Positions 33,782 to 43,296 are shown, counted from the first letter of the stretch. The stretch is 64,000 bases of DNA from Lysobacter helvus (GCF_018406645.1 NZ_AP024546.1:1550001-1614000), one strand, 5' to 3'. The notes: generated by a model not told the origin, from the letters alone. Made by a program: numbers and translations.

Positions 33782-35311
33782 ATGAAGGCCATTGGCACGA
33801 TATTTTTGCTGTGCGCCGCACTGACGGCGCTTCCATCGAACGCGCAGCTGCGAACGCCGCAATACCCGGAAGACGACACGGTCGTCGTGCAGCTGGACGA
33901 CGAGACGCCCACCCAGGTCTGCCATCCGGATGCCGAGTGGATCCGCCTCGGCTTCGCGTCGATCGACCTGCACGGCACCGACAAGCTCGTGCTCACCAGC
34001 TCAGACGGCGATGAACTCAAGCTCTTCGGCACGCGCTGGAACGGCCGCGTCTTCCACACCCGCGCGCTGCGCGGCGACTGCATCACCATCGAGAAGGCCT
34101 TCAACGACGCCGACAGCGCATTCGCGTTGTCCGATTACCAGGCGGGCCTGGACGCATTGGCCGACACGCACGCGCGCATCGCCGCCGCCGGCGACCTGTG
34201 CGACAGCACGCCGCTGGATTGCAGGAAGACGTCCGACCTGGTGATCGCCGCCGATCCCACGATGGTGCTGGCGCTCGGCGACAACGCGTACACCAACGGC
34301 ACGCTGGCCGAGTTCATGTCGCGCTACGACCCCAACTGGGGCCGCTTCAAGGACATCACCGCGCCCGTGGCGGGCAACCACGAATACCTGACGACGAACG
34401 CCGCGGGCTATTTCGATTACTTCAACGGCGTCGGCCAGAACGACGGCCCGGCCGGCGAGCGCACGAAGGGCTACTACAGTTTCGATGTGGGCGAATGGCA
34501 CTTCATCGCGCTCAACAGCAAGTCGGGCGGTGCGGTGTCGGCGACGCAACTGGCATGGCTCGACGCCGACCTGCGCGCGAACACCAAGCCGTGCACCGCC
34601 GCGTACATGCATTACCCCTTCATCAGCAGCGGGCGCTACACCACGTTCCCGAACATCAAGCCGATCATGGATCGCCTGTATGCCGCGAAGGTGGACTTGC
34701 TGCTGACGGGCCACGACCACGACTACCAGCGCTTCCAGAAGATGGATGGCGAGCAGGTGGCGCAGGACGACGGCGTGCGCGAAGTCATCACCGGCACCGG
34801 CGGCGGCGACAAGTACACCGTGGTCGGCACGCATCCGCTGTATGTCACGGGGCAGGGCAGCACGTTCGGCATCCTGCGCGTCGACCTCACGGGCGTCGGT
34901 TACGACGGGGCCTTCGTGCCGATCGCGGGCAAGACCTGGACCGACAGCTTCAACGGGCAGTGCCACCGCGCGGAAGACGGGCTCGTCGGCGATTACATCC
35001 TGACGGCTTCGCCCACGATTTCGGTCACGCGCGGCAGCAGCGGCGCGAAGGTGATCACCGTGGCCAGCTACGGCGCGTTCAACGAATTGGTGAAGCTGGC
35101 GAACGGCACGCTGCCCAGCGGCGTCACCGCGACCTGGTCGCCCTACAACGTCACGCCGCCGGGCGATGGCAGCGCCACCGGCCGCGTCACGCTGAAGGTG
35201 TCGAACAGCGCGGAGAAGGGCACCTATCCGATCGCGATCACGGGCACCAACGCCGCCGGCACGCCGGACGAACGCGTGCGCAAGACGAGCTTCACGCTGA
35301 CGGTGAAGTAA
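33782..35311 (+). CDS. Secreted calcineurin-like metallophosphoesterase
   Basis: 509 aa from the ATG at 33782 (AGGGAA upstream), with signal peptide ending near SNA-QL. The phosphoesterase core has GDNAY, GNHEY, MHYPF and LLTGHDHDYQRF, the metal-ligand motifs of purple-acid-phosphatase-like enzymes. The C-terminal part (from about residue 400, ILTASPTISVTRGSSG...) is an Ig-like beta domain. It is exported; the substrate is probably a phosphoester outside the cytoplasm. The 170 bp upstream hold no other gene. Confidence 0.88.
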   Translation: MKAIGTIFLLCAALTALPSNAQLRTPQYPEDDTVVVQLDDETPTQVCHPDAEWIRLGFASIDLHGTDKLVLTSSDGDELKLFGTRWNGRVFHTRALRGDCITIEKAFNDADSAFALSDYQAGLDALADTHARIAAAGDLCDSTPLDCRKTSDLVIAADPTMVLALGDNAYTNGTLAEFMSRYDPNWGRFKDITAPVAGNHEYLTTNAAGYFDYFNGVGQNDGPAGERTKGYYSFDVGEWHFIALNSKSGGAVSATQLAWLDADLRANTKPCTAAYMHYPFISSGRYTTFPNIKPIMDRLYAAKVDLLLTGHDHDYQRFQKMDGEQVAQDDGVREVITGTGGGDKYTVVGTHPLYVTGQGSTFGILRVDLTGVGYDGAFVPIAGKTWTDSFNGQCHRAEDGLVGDYILTASPTISVTRGSSGAKVITVASYGAFNELVKLANGTLPSGVTATWSPYNVTPPGDGSATGRVTLKVSNSAEKGTYPIAITGTNAAGTPDERVRKTSFTLTVK

Positions 35312-35321
35312 TCGCGCCCGC

Positions 35322-36083
35322 TCAGGGCACGAACTGCACGCCGAGGTAGAAGATCACCTTCTGGCGGTTCTCGCCGCGCAGTTCGCTGCCCAGCGAGGCG
35401 AGCAGGTTGCACGTGTCGCCGAGGGGTGCGCGCGTGCCGACATTGATCGTCGGCACGACGCGTTCGCCATCGGTCTGCGAGAGGTTGACCTCGGCGATGC
35501 ACGACGCGCGCGACCAGCACGCATGCGCGAGGTACGCGCCGCCCTGCCACGCATCCGGATCCACGGACACGAAGTGCCTGCCGATCTCCACGCCCGCGGC
35601 GAAGTCGCCGAAATCGTGCGACGCCTGCACGGGCAGGAAGAAGTCCGGGTGTTCCGATGCCAGGCCGCGCCGTCGCGCGGACGCCGACCAGCCCTTGCTC
35701 CACACCGGCTGCACGGCCATCGCAATGCCCGCTTTCTCATCGTCCAGGAAGCGCCAGCGCAGGCCGAATTCCAGGTCGCTCCAGCCCGAACGCCACGCGC
35801 CGTCATCGTCGCGGGCGTGCGCCCATCCGCCCTGCACGGAGAGCTGGACGTGTTCGCCGACGCCGCGGTTGATGTCGAGGTTCGGCGCGGTGACTTCCCA
35901 TCCGGCGCCTGCATGGCCGCCGGTGGCCGCGAGGTTGATCTCCCACTTGGCGTCGCCCGGCGTGCCCGGGTCGTTGGTGATCATCGGCGGTCCGGCCTGC
36001 GCATGCGCCTGGCGCGGAACGGCGAACGCGAGTGCGCACGCCATCACCGCCAGCAGTGCATGCCACGCCGCGCCGCGTGTCAC
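35322..36083 (-). CDS. Outer-membrane beta-barrel (transporter-like) protein
   Basis: 253 aa from a GTG at 36083. Signal peptide ends at AHA-QA. The mature protein has the pattern of a 10- to 12-strand barrel with short acidic turns, ending in FYLGVQFVP. Such proteins are annotated only as putative outer-membrane transporters. Its start codon overlaps the stop of the gene upstream (GTGA), so translation is coupled. Confidence 0.7.
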   Translation of the reverse strand: MTRGAAWHALLAVMACALAFAVPRQAHAQAGPPMITNDPGTPGDAKWEINLAATGGHAGAGWEVTAPNLDINRGVGEHVQLSVQGGWAHARDDDGAWRSGWSDLEFGLRWRFLDDEKAGIAMAVQPVWSKGWSASARRRGLASEHPDFFLPVQASHDFGDFAAGVEIGRHFVSVDPDAWQGGAYLAHACWSRASCIAEVNLSQTDGERVVPTINVGTRAPLGDTCNLLASLGSELRGENRQKVIFYLGVQFVP

Positions 36084-36616
36084 GCGAAGCCCGCGCGCAC
36101 GTGGAATCCCAGCGCACCCGCGATCGTCGGCAGCACTTCTTCGTCGCGCTGCAGGGAGATCCAGCCGGCGATGTGTTCACTGCCGGTCTCGTAGGTCCAC
36201 AGCGTGTAGTGGTGTTCGCGCAGGCGGTCGAACGCGGTCTGCAGGAGGGCGGAGGTATCCGTGTCGGTAAGGAACTCCGCATCCGTCGGATCTTCCACGC
36301 CCCATTCAATCTGCAACCCGAAGCGCGCGGCCAGTTCGTCGAGCACCTGCACGAGGCCTTCGCTATCTTCCTCGCCGAGGAAGAAGCCCGCCTTCCAGTC
36401 GATCGCATCGCGGATCGCTTCGACGGGGTCGCCGCCTTCGGCCATCGCCTCCTGCACGGGCGCGAACTGCTGCAGCGCCGCGTCGTCGTCGCCGGGATTG
36501 ATCAGCAGCAGCAGTTGCCACGCGACGGTTTCCAGCGCGGCGTCGTCGTCGAGGTCGGCCGAGGCGTGGAAGGCCTGGTCGAAGTTGTCGTCGGGGTCGA
36601 AGTCGTGGGGCGTCAT
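36080..36616 (-). CDS. Acidic soluble protein (DUF6630-like)
   Basis: 178 aa from the ATG at 36616, very acidic at the N-terminus (FDPDDNFDQAF). Two alpha-beta repeats of about 80 residues follow; the last, ending LPTIAGALGFHVRAG, resembles DUF6630 proteins. Cytoplasmic. The stop overlaps the GTG of the outer-membrane gene by 4 bp. Confidence 0.55.
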   Translation of the reverse strand: MTPHDFDPDDNFDQAFHASADLDDDAALETVAWQLLLLINPGDDDAALQQFAPVQEAMAEGGDPVEAIRDAIDWKAGFFLGEEDSEGLVQVLDELAARFGLQIEWGVEDPTDAEFLTDTDTSALLQTAFDRLREHHYTLWTYETGSEHIAGWISLQRDEEVLPTIAGALGFHVRAGFA

Positions 36617-36661
36617 GGGGCGAAAGCTTACGCCGCTTGAAGTCGGCCCATCCCCCGGGCG

Positions 36662-36685
36662 GGGGACCGGCCGTGAACGGTCCCC
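36662..36685. promoter_or_regulatory. Hairpin between divergent genes
   Basis: GGGGACCG (36662-36669) pairs with CGGTCCCC (36678-36685) over an 8-nt loop, between the divergent acidic-protein and DUF4242 genes. A CCCCCGGGCGGG string occurs twice nearby (36653 and 36745 regions). It may be an operator or a leader structure. Confidence 0.4.
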
Positions 36686-36781
36686 GAGCCCCCGTGGCCT
36701 GCGTCCCGTTCGCATCGCGTACGAAAAGGAAGACAGGCCGCCGTCCCCCGGGCGGGCTGCGCAACAACAGGTCCCCCCGTA

Positions 36782-37054
36782 ATGCCCAAGTTCCTCATCG
36801 AGCGCGAAGTCCCCGGCGTCGGCAAGCTGACGGAGTCCGAAATGCAGAGCATGGCCCGGCGTTCCGTCGGCGTGCTGCGCCAGCTCGGCCCCGACATCCA
36901 GTGGGTCGAGAGCTACATCACCGGCAACAACCTCTATTGCGTGTACGTGGCGCCCGACGAAGAGATGGTGCGCGAACACGGCCGCCTCACCGGGTTCCCG
37001 GTCAACAAGGTCACGCAGATCGGACGCGTGATCGACCCCACGACGGCCGAGTAG
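36782..37054 (+). CDS. DUF4242 family protein
   Basis: 90 aa, single DUF4242 domain: MPKFLIEREVPGVGKL, then a helix (ESEMQSMARRSVGVLRQL), then strands with WVESYITGNNLYCVYVAPD. A ferredoxin-like small protein family related to nickel-binding proteins. Cytoplasmic, function unknown. A single-pass membrane protein follows 23 bp later. Confidence 0.8.
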   Translation: MPKFLIEREVPGVGKLTESEMQSMARRSVGVLRQLGPDIQWVESYITGNNLYCVYVAPDEEMVREHGRLTGFPVNKVTQIGRVIDPTTAE

Positions 37055-37077
37055 GCGCGCAAGCCAAAGGATCCGCG

Positions 37078-37668
37078 ATGTTCAACGAGATGGCCTGGTC
37101 GTTCATCGTCCAGACGCTCTCGGGCGTCGTTGCGGTGTTCATCGGCATCTGGCTCGCGCTCGTCGTCGAGCGCCGCCGCCGCACCGAAGACGCGAGCGAG
37201 CGCGAAGCCCTGCAGCAGGCCGAATACGAACGCGCCACCGACAGCATCCTGGGAAGCGTGGTGAAGAACGTTGCGGAAGCCAAGCGCGTGCTGCACCTGT
37301 TGCATGGCACGCGCTGCCCGCGGCTCTTGCATGCGGATCTTGAAACCGCCGTGTGGTACGCGAGCCAGGGCCACTTCACCGCGCTGTGCCGCAACGTGGA
37401 CCAGCGCGTGATCTTCAGCCAGTTCTTCGACGACGTGCGGCGGCTCAGTGCGTTCGTGGATTTCCGCACCAACCTGCAGGCGCAATTGGCGACGCAGCAT
37501 CGGAACGCGGAGGAAGAGGAGATCGCCGCGCTCCTGGGCGACGTGGACCAGCACCTCGCGGCGCTGGCGGAAGACTTGCGGTTCTGCGGCGTGCTGCTGG
37601 TCACCGACCACGGGAAGCCGGTGCACAAGCGGTTGATGGGGATCCAGCAGGAGATGGCGAGCGCTTGA
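37078..37668 (+). CDS. Single-pass membrane protein with cytoplasmic helical domain
   Basis: 196 aa. One transmembrane helix near the N-terminus (residues 9-28), then a basic RRRRTEDASE junction and a long helical cytoplasmic domain with two His/Cys spots. The layout is like small membrane-anchored scaffold proteins. It probably shares a transcript with the DUF4242 gene (23 bp apart). No family recognised. Confidence 0.65.
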   Translation: MFNEMAWSFIVQTLSGVVAVFIGIWLALVVERRRRTEDASEREALQQAEYERATDSILGSVVKNVAEAKRVLHLLHGTRCPRLLHADLETAVWYASQGHFTALCRNVDQRVIFSQFFDDVRRLSAFVDFRTNLQAQLATQHRNAEEEEIAALLGDVDQHLAALAEDLRFCGVLLVTDHGKPVHKRLMGIQQEMASA

Positions 37669-37784
37669 GGCTCGGTGCGGTTCGTGGGCCCTTGGAACAG
37701 TCTTGGCTGCGGACAGGAAGGCGCGCGCGTAGGTAGCAGCGCAGTGCAACGGCGCGATCCGGGGAACGCGTCGGCGAACCGAAT

Positions 37785-37855
37785 GGGACGCGTCCCGAAG
37801 ATCGGTCAACGCCGACGCAAGCGTGCGGCAAACCCTGATGTCGTGCTTGTCAGGG
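37785..37855 (+). promoter_or_regulatory. Candidate operators of the toxin-antitoxin unit
   Basis: Upstream of the toxin ATG at 37874 lie a perfect 12-bp palindrome GGGACGCGTCCC (37785-37796) and an inverted repeat CCCTGA-N11-TCAGGG (37833-37838 and 37850-37855). The second ends 18 bp before the start, where antitoxin or toxin-antitoxin complexes usually bind to repress their own operon. Inference from position and symmetry. Confidence 0.45.
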
Positions 37856-37873
37856 GTTGGCGACCTTTGGAGA

Positions 37874-38170
37874 ATGATCGAGGTCGTCGAATCCGAGGAA
37901 TTCCGGGCATGGCGCGGCGCGTTGCCGAGCCAGCGTGTGCGGAACCAGATCCGGACGCGTCTGGGACGGCTTGCGTTTGGCAACCCTGGCGCGCATCGCG
38001 TCCTTGACGGCGGTATCGTCGAGCTCAAGATCGACATCGGGCCGGGATACCGGGTTTACTACGCGCGCGTCACCCAAGCGCGCTTCTACGTTCTGCGTGG
38101 CGGTAACAAGCAGACACAGCAGCGGGACATCGAAGCGGCACGTCGCGCCGCCAGGGAGTTGAGGTCATGA
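37874..38170 (+). CDS. higB: RelE/HigB-type toxin (addiction module killer)
   Basis: 98 aa from the ATG at 37874. The short RelE-superfamily fold is evident: IEVVESEEFRAW, then a helical stretch, GIVELKIDIGPGYRVYYAR and the C-terminal GGNKQTQQRDIEAARRA typical of the HigB/Gp49 killer proteins. These are mRNA interferases acting at the ribosome. The toxin comes first, as in higBA. The stop overlaps the antitoxin start. Confidence 0.85.
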   Translation: MIEVVESEEFRAWRGALPSQRVRNQIRTRLGRLAFGNPGAHRVLDGGIVELKIDIGPGYRVYYARVTQARFYVLRGGNKQTQQRDIEAARRAARELRS

Positions 38171-38550
38171 CATTGCCGCAAGGGTTCAGGCTCTGGAGCG
38201 CGACAGAGGACATGAAGACCGAACTCGATCGGCTCTGCTACCTGTTCGCGTGCCTCGAAGAAGCGCCACGCGACGACGCGTTTTTTGCCCACGCCGTAGA
38301 CGACGTCCAACGCTCGCGCAAGGAACACGAAGGTGTGCGCGACAGGCCAATGACCCTCAAGCGCATCGAGAAGACGATGCGCGACTTTCCAACCGTCTCG
38401 CTCGAGAACGTGGTTCGCATCATTCACGCGCTGGGATATGACTTCGACGTCGCGACGTTGGAAGCCCCGGTCCCTCGCGCCCCCTCGCGCCGCGCCGCCG
38501 CCAAGCGCACGCGCCACGCCGCCACCCGCATCCAGCGACGCAAAGCATGA
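38167..38550 (+). CDS. higA: Antitoxin partner of the HigB-type toxin
   Basis: 127 aa. The ATG overlaps the toxin stop by 4 bp. The central part ([15 protein letters not shown]..., [31 protein letters not shown]) fits the addiction-module antidote / HTH pattern. The C-terminal tail is very basic ([14 protein letters not shown]), unusual for the family, and could contact DNA. The stop overlaps the start of ltaE by 4 bp, which links the module to the threonine aldolase gene. Confidence 0.7.
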   Translation: MTLPQGFRLWSATEDMKTELDRLCYLFACLEEAPRDDAFFAHAVDDVQRSRKEHEGVRDRPMTLKRIEKTMRDFPTVSLENVVRIIHALGYDFDVATLEAPVPRAPSRRAAAKRTRHAATRIQRRKA

Positions 38551-39557
38551 ACCCCATCGACCTCCGCTCCGACACCGTCACACGCCCCACGCCCGCCATG
38601 CGCGAGGCGATGCTCCGCGCGGAAGTCGGCGACGACGTCTATGGCGAAGACCCGACGGTCAACGCATTGCAGCAGCGCATGGCGACCGACCTCGGCTTCG
38701 ACGCGGGCCTGTTCGCGCCCAGCGGCACGCAGGCCAACCTGCTGGCGCTGCTCGCGCATTGCCAGCGCGGCGACGAATACATCGTCGGCATGGACGCGCA
38801 CACGTATCGCTACGAAGGCGGCGGTGCGGCGGTGTTCGGCTCGATCCAGCCGCAGCCATTGCCGCAGGGCGAGGACGGGCGCATGTCGCTCGAAGCCGTC
38901 GAGGCCGCCATCAAGCCGGTCGATCCGCACTTCGCACGCACCAAGCTGCTGTGCCTCGAAAACACCTGGCACGGCCGCCCGATGCCGCACGCCTACCTGC
39001 GCGATGCGCGCGCGCTGTGCGACCGGCGCGGGCTCGCGTTCCACCTCGATGGCGCGCGCCTGTACAACGCCGCCGTCGCGGATGGCGTGGCGCCGCGTGA
39101 GCTCGCACGCGATTTCGACAGCGTGTCGGTGTGTCTGTCGAAGGGCCTCGGCGCACCGGTCGGTTCCGTGCTGCTCGGCTCGCACGCGCTGATCGAAAGC
39201 GCGAAGCGCTGGCGCAAGGTCGCCGGCGGCGGCATGCGCCAGGCGGGCATCCTCGCCGCGGCGTGCCTGCATGCGCTCGACCACCACGTCGAACGCCTCG
39301 CCGATGATCACCGCCGCGCGGCGCAACTGGCCGACGGCCTGCGCGCCCTCGGCATCGCGGTGGCCGCGCAGCACACCAACATGGTGTTCATCGACATCCC
39401 GAACGAACGCCTCGACGCGTTCCGCAAGCACATGGACACCGCCGGCATCCGCATGTCGATCGGCTACACGCCGCGCATCCGCATGGTCACGCACCTGGAC
39501 ATCGACGATGCAGCGATCGCGCGGACGCTGGAAGCGTTCCGCGCCTTCGCCGGCTGA
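38547..39557 (+). CDS. ltaE: Low-specificity L-threonine aldolase
   Basis: 336 aa, a PLP enzyme that splits threonine or allo-threonine to glycine and acetaldehyde. Starts with the family opening [12 protein letters not shown]; the PLP lysine is Lys199 in [23 protein letters not shown] carries the PLP-ring-contacting Asp. Full family length. It begins inside the last codon of the antitoxin (ATGA), so expression may be coupled to the toxin-antitoxin unit. Confidence 0.95.
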   Translation: MNPIDLRSDTVTRPTPAMREAMLRAEVGDDVYGEDPTVNALQQRMATDLGFDAGLFAPSGTQANLLALLAHCQRGDEYIVGMDAHTYRYEGGGAAVFGSIQPQPLPQGEDGRMSLEAVEAAIKPVDPHFARTKLLCLENTWHGRPMPHAYLRDARALCDRRGLAFHLDGARLYNAAVADGVAPRELARDFDSVSVCLSKGLGAPVGSVLLGSHALIESAKRWRKVAGGGMRQAGILAAACLHALDHHVERLADDHRRAAQLADGLRALGIAVAAQHTNMVFIDIPNERLDAFRKHMDTAGIRMSIGYTPRIRMVTHLDIDDAAIARTLEAFRAFAG

Positions 39558-40451
39558 TCAGCGCGCGACGAGCGCCGGAGTGCGCAGCGCTTCCTGCTGC
39601 GCCAGCAGGTAGGCATACCACTCCACCTGCACCGCCCACAGCGGCCCGATCTCGCGCTCGAAATCCGCGACGCTCGCACCGTGCTGCAACAAGCGCTCGA
39701 ATCCCGGCGCGTACTTCCCGCCGTCGTGGTGCAGCAGGAAGTGCACCAGGCTCCACCACTCGACGTAATACAGGTTGACGTACGATGCGATCGGCGGCCC
39801 ACTGCCATCGATCAACGCCTTCAACGGGATGACGCGCCCCGTCTGCACGTCCGACGCCAGGTTGCCGCTGAAGCGCAGCTGCGGCAGCCACCAGATCGGA
39901 TACGCGTTGCGATCCGCATCGCCCGGATGCAAGCCCGTCGCATCGATCCGGCTCGCACCGAAATAACCGGCCAGCCCTTCATCGATCCACTTCGCGCGCT
40001 GGAAATGCATGACTTCCTGCGCCAGCTGGTGCGCGGCTTCGTGCAGCATCCAGTGATACGGGTTGGCACCGTCGGCGACATACGCGCGACATTCGGGCGG
40101 CACGTAACGCGCTTCCGCCCACGGGATCGCGCTGTTCCATGCCTTGAACTCGCTGCGCGTGCCGTACAGCACCAGCTGCAGTTTCGCCGGTGGCGTGGTG
40201 TGCGGCAGGTGCGCGAATTGCGCGAGGTAGGCGGCGTGCAGTTTCTCGACGGCTTCCCCGGTCGCGCGCGTCTGTTCCATCGTTGCGTTCGAACGCACCA
40301 GGTAATGCGTCGTCTCGATGACTTGCCCGTCGCGCGGCGCGTGCTTCTGCACCACCGGCACGGCCGCCTTCCCCGGCCGATCCAGCATCCACCCGTGCAC
40401 CGCCGCCACCAGCGCGACCATCGCGATCAGCAACAACCAGGGCGGCTTCAT
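39558..40451 (-). CDS. Membrane-anchored HExxH metallopeptidase-like protein
   Basis: 297 aa from the ATG at 40451 with an N-terminal hydrophobic anchor (KPPWLLLIAMVALVAAV). The HEAAHQLAQE motif with WIDEGLAGYF about 15 residues on is the gluzincin arrangement (HExxH...E), so it probably is a zinc peptidase in the periplasm. The C-terminal part has WWSLVHFLLHH. Similar proteins are annotated as DUF1570-like. It is convergent with ltaE. Confidence 0.75.
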   Translation of the reverse strand: MKPPWLLLIAMVALVAAVHGWMLDRPGKAAVPVVQKHAPRDGQVIETTHYLVRSNATMEQTRATGEAVEKLHAAYLAQFAHLPHTTPPAKLQLVLYGTRSEFKAWNSAIPWAEARYVPPECRAYVADGANPYHWMLHEAAHQLAQEVMHFQRAKWIDEGLAGYFGASRIDATGLHPGDADRNAYPIWWLPQLRFSGNLASDVQTGRVIPLKALIDGSGPPIASYVNLYYVEWWSLVHFLLHHDGGKYAPGFERLLQHGASVADFEREIGPLWAVQVEWYAYLLAQQEALRTPALVAR

Positions 40452-40486
40452 GCGCACGTGCGATCTCCGCGGAGCATGCGCACAGC

Positions 40487-41086
40487 CTACTGCACGTGGC
40501 GGACCCGCGCGGGCGAGACGTGCGGATTGTTCGGCACGTAGAAGCGCCACAGATGTTCGAGCCCGACGCGAATGCCGATCCGCGGCGTCGCCACCGGATG
40601 CAACGGCGGCGGCGTGCCGTCGTCGAGGATGCGCGGGCCGTCGCCTTTCACCAGGTCGGCGCCATCGAGCGCACCGGTGATGCCGAGCGCCTGCGTCAGT
40701 CGCGCCGGTCCGCTGCAGAGCAAGCGTTCCGACACGCCACCGCGCGCGGCGAACATCTCCGGCAAGCCATCGATCGGTTCGAGCGCACGGATCAGGATCC
40801 CCGCACCCGGCGTCTTGTCCCACGCCACCGCATTCGCGCACCAATGCATGCCGTAGGTGAAGTAGACATACAGGTGCCCGGGCTCGCCGAACATCGTCGC
40901 GTTGCGCGCAGTCTTGCCGCGATACGTGTGCGCGGCGGGATCCAGGCCCGCGCAATACGCCTCCACTTCCACGATGCGGCCCGCGCGCCCGTCAGGCATC
41001 GCGAGCACTTTGTTGAGCAGGTCGCGCGCGACCAGGAGGGTGTCGCGGCGATAGAAAGCGCGGGGCAATCGTTTGCGACGGGGCAT
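40487..41086 (-). CDS. DNA-3-methyladenine glycosylase (AAG/MPG type)
   Basis: 199 aa from the ATG at 41086, which follows a weakly coding extension. Motifs of the alkyladenine glycosylase family: LLVARDLLNK, the catalytic Glu in GRIVEVEAYCAG, DPAAHTYRGKTARN and GHLYVYFTYGMHWC. It removes alkylated bases such as 3-methyladenine to begin base excision repair. Confidence 0.93.
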   Translation of the reverse strand: MPRRKRLPRAFYRRDTLLVARDLLNKVLAMPDGRAGRIVEVEAYCAGLDPAAHTYRGKTARNATMFGEPGHLYVYFTYGMHWCANAVAWDKTPGAGILIRALEPIDGLPEMFAARGGVSERLLCSGPARLTQALGITGALDGADLVKGDGPRILDDGTPPPLHPVATPRIGIRVGLEHLWRFYVPNNPHVSPARVRHVQ

Positions 41087-41219
41087 GCCGGGCAGTGTAG
41101 GGCGCGTCCGGTGAGCGACCGGCCGTCGGCGCGCGCGACCGCGCCGACCGGCGGTGACCGCCGATGGCAGGGCGACCCGTTGCTCCATTGGCCCGCCCCC
41201 GGGCCCTGAGGATCACGCC

Positions 41220-42506
41220 ATGACTCGTCCGTTCCTTGTGGCCGCGCTGGCGGCCGCGACTTGTACGTTCCTGGGTGGCTGCAACCAGCCCTCGACCAGC
41301 GCACCCGCCGCCCCCGCCGGCACCAGCACCGCGACCACCGCCCCGGCCACGACCGCGCCGGCCGCCGGCACCGATACCGCGGCCACCAAGCCCGCCCCCA
41401 CCGACTTCGACCAGCTCGCCGACCGCGTGGTCGCCAACGCCGGCGTGAAGGAAGGCGACATCGTGATGGTCACCGGGCGTTCGAGCGATGCCGAACTGCT
41501 CGAAGACATCGCGGTGGCCGCGCGCAAGCTCGGCGCGTCGCCGATGATCAGCTACAGCAGCGATCGCCTCGCCAAGCGCATGTTCTTCGACATCCCCGAA
41601 AAATACGATTCGCAGACCGACGCGCTGGGCATGAAGCTCGCGGGCATCGTCAACGTCGTCATCTCGATCGGCAACCAGGCGCAGGAAGCCTTGTTCGAAG
41701 GCGCCGATCCCAAGCGCATGGCCGCGCGCGGCAAGGCCGACGAACCGGTGAGCATGGCGTTCCTCAAGAACAACGTGCGTACCGTCGAGATCGGCAACAA
41801 CCTGTATCCCACGCCGTGGCGCGCCGAACGCTACGGCATGAGCGAAGACGAGCTGTCGAAGATGTTCTGGAGCGGCGTGAACCTGGATTACACCGACCTG
41901 GTGAAGCGCGGCAGCGACGTCAAGGCGATGCTCGCCGCGGGTGACGAAATCCACATCACGCATCCCAATGGCACCGACCTCACCGTCAAGGTGAAGGGCC
42001 GCCCGGTGGGCGTGAGCGATGGCGTGATTTCCGCCGAAGACATGAAGGCCGGCGGCGCCGCGAACGCGGTGTACCTGCCCGCGGGCGAGGTCTACACCAC
42101 GCCGGTGGCCGGCACGGCGAACGGCAAGCTCGTCAATCCGAAGTCGTTCTATCGCGGCAAGGCCGTCGACGGCCTGACGATGGAATTCAAGGACGGCAAG
42201 ATGGTGTCGATGTCGGGCAGCGGCCCGGGCTTCGCCGACCTGAAAGCCGAATACGACGCGGTCAGCGATCCGCGCAAGGATGATTTCGCATACGTCGACT
42301 TCGGCATCAATCCCAACGTGAAGCTGCCGGCCAACGCGACGGTCGGCAACTGGGTGCCTGCGGGCACGATCACCGTCGGCACGGGCGGCAACACCTGGGC
42401 CGGCGGCACGAACAGCGTGCCGTACGGGCAGACGGTGTCGCTGATGGGCGCGACGGTGACGCTGGATGGGAAGCCGGTGATCGAAGGCGGCACGTTGAAG
42501 CTTTGA
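41220..42506 (+). CDS. M29-type aminopeptidase-like lipoprotein
   Basis: 428 aa from the ATG at 41220. A lipobox (FLGGC) marks it as a lipoprotein, followed by an Ala/Thr-rich linker (25-58). The rest fits the thermophilic metalloprotease (M29) pattern with REIVR-like ADRVVANAGVKEGDIVMV and VKGRPVGVSDGVISAEDM; metal-ligand Glu/His/Asp residues are present but not all could be placed. It is exported and presumably a periplasmic peptidase. Unusual for the family, which is mainly cytoplasmic. Confidence 0.72.
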   Translation: MTRPFLVAALAAATCTFLGGCNQPSTSAPAAPAGTSTATTAPATTAPAAGTDTAATKPAPTDFDQLADRVVANAGVKEGDIVMVTGRSSDAELLEDIAVAARKLGASPMISYSSDRLAKRMFFDIPEKYDSQTDALGMKLAGIVNVVISIGNQAQEALFEGADPKRMAARGKADEPVSMAFLKNNVRTVEIGNNLYPTPWRAERYGMSEDELSKMFWSGVNLDYTDLVKRGSDVKAMLAAGDEIHITHPNGTDLTVKVKGRPVGVSDGVISAEDMKAGGAANAVYLPAGEVYTTPVAGTANGKLVNPKSFYRGKAVDGLTMEFKDGKMVSMSGSGPGFADLKAEYDAVSDPRKDDFAYVDFGINPNVKLPANATVGNWVPAGTITVGTGGNTWAGGTNSVPYGQTVSLMGATVTLDGKPVIEGGTLKL

Positions 42507-42524
42507 TCGCTTCACGTTTCAAAG

Positions 42525-42547
42525 CCCCTCTCCCTCCGGGAGAGGGG
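42525..42547 (+). terminator. Intrinsic terminator-like hairpin after the M29 lipoprotein
   Basis: CCCCTCTCCC (42525-42534), loop TCC, GGGAGAGGGG (42538-42547), then TTGGGGAGAGGG. A perfect 10-bp stem 18 bp after the stop codon. The same CCCTCTCCC...GGGAGAGGG motif is a common dispersed palindrome in GC-rich proteobacteria. The T-tract is poor. Confidence 0.5.
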
Positions 42548-42606
42548 TTGGGGAGAGGGTACGCATCACGCGCGTAAACTCCGCCGGCCGCTACCGGAGC
42601 TACGCC

Positions 42607-43296
42607 ATGCCCCGCCACTACATCCTCGTCGACTTCGAAAACGTGCAGCCCGCGAGCCTCGGCGCGCTGAAAGCCGGCGATGCGTACATCAAGGTATTCG
42701 CGGGCCAGCACCAGACGCGCGTCGACCTCGGGCTCGCGCAAGCACTGCAACCGTTCGGCACGCACGCCGAATACATCCAGATCACCGGCAGCGGGAAGGA
42801 CGCGCTCGACTTCCACATCGCGTTCTACATCGGACGGTTGTCGGCGGAACATCCGGGCGCCACGTTCACCATCGTGTCGCGCGACACGGGCTTCGACCCG
42901 CTGGTGAAGCACACGGCGAAACTCGGCATCGCATGCAAGCGCGTCGCAACGATCCCCGGCGCGAACGTGCCGAAGCTGCCGAGTGCGAAGGCGGACGCTG
43001 CGCCGGTCGTCGCCGCCACGAAGACCGCCAAACCCGCGAAGCCCGCCAAGGCAACGAAGAAAACCACGAAAGTCGCGAAGGCTGCCCCGCATCCGCGCCT
43101 GGCGAAGGTGCTCGAACGCCTCGCCGGCATGAAGACCGCGCGCCCGGCCACGTTGAAGTCGCTGCGTTCGACGCTGAAGAGTTTCGCGCCGCCGTTCGCC
43201 GAGGACGAACTCGACGGCATCCTCGCCGCGCTGCAGGCACACGGCGCCATCGCCATCGCCGGCACCAAGGTCACCTACGCGTTGCCCGCCGCCTGA
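42607..43296 (+). CDS. PIN-domain ribonuclease-like protein
   Basis: 229 aa. Residues 1-115 have a PIN/NYN-type fold with acidic residues in ILVDFENVQ, GKDALDFH and VSRDTGFDPL, where metal-ligand Asp residues are expected. An Ala/Lys-rich basic stretch (TAKPAKPAKATKKTTK) follows, then a helical C-terminal domain. Likely a metal-dependent RNase that binds RNA through the basic linker. No antitoxin gene is adjacent. Confidence 0.78.
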   Translation: MPRHYILVDFENVQPASLGALKAGDAYIKVFAGQHQTRVDLGLAQALQPFGTHAEYIQITGSGKDALDFHIAFYIGRLSAEHPGATFTIVSRDTGFDPLVKHTAKLGIACKRVATIPGANVPKLPSAKADAAPVVAATKTAKPAKPAKATKKTTKVAKAAPHPRLAKVLERLAGMKTARPATLKSLRSTLKSFAPPFAEDELDGILAALQAHGAIAIAGTKVTYALPAA

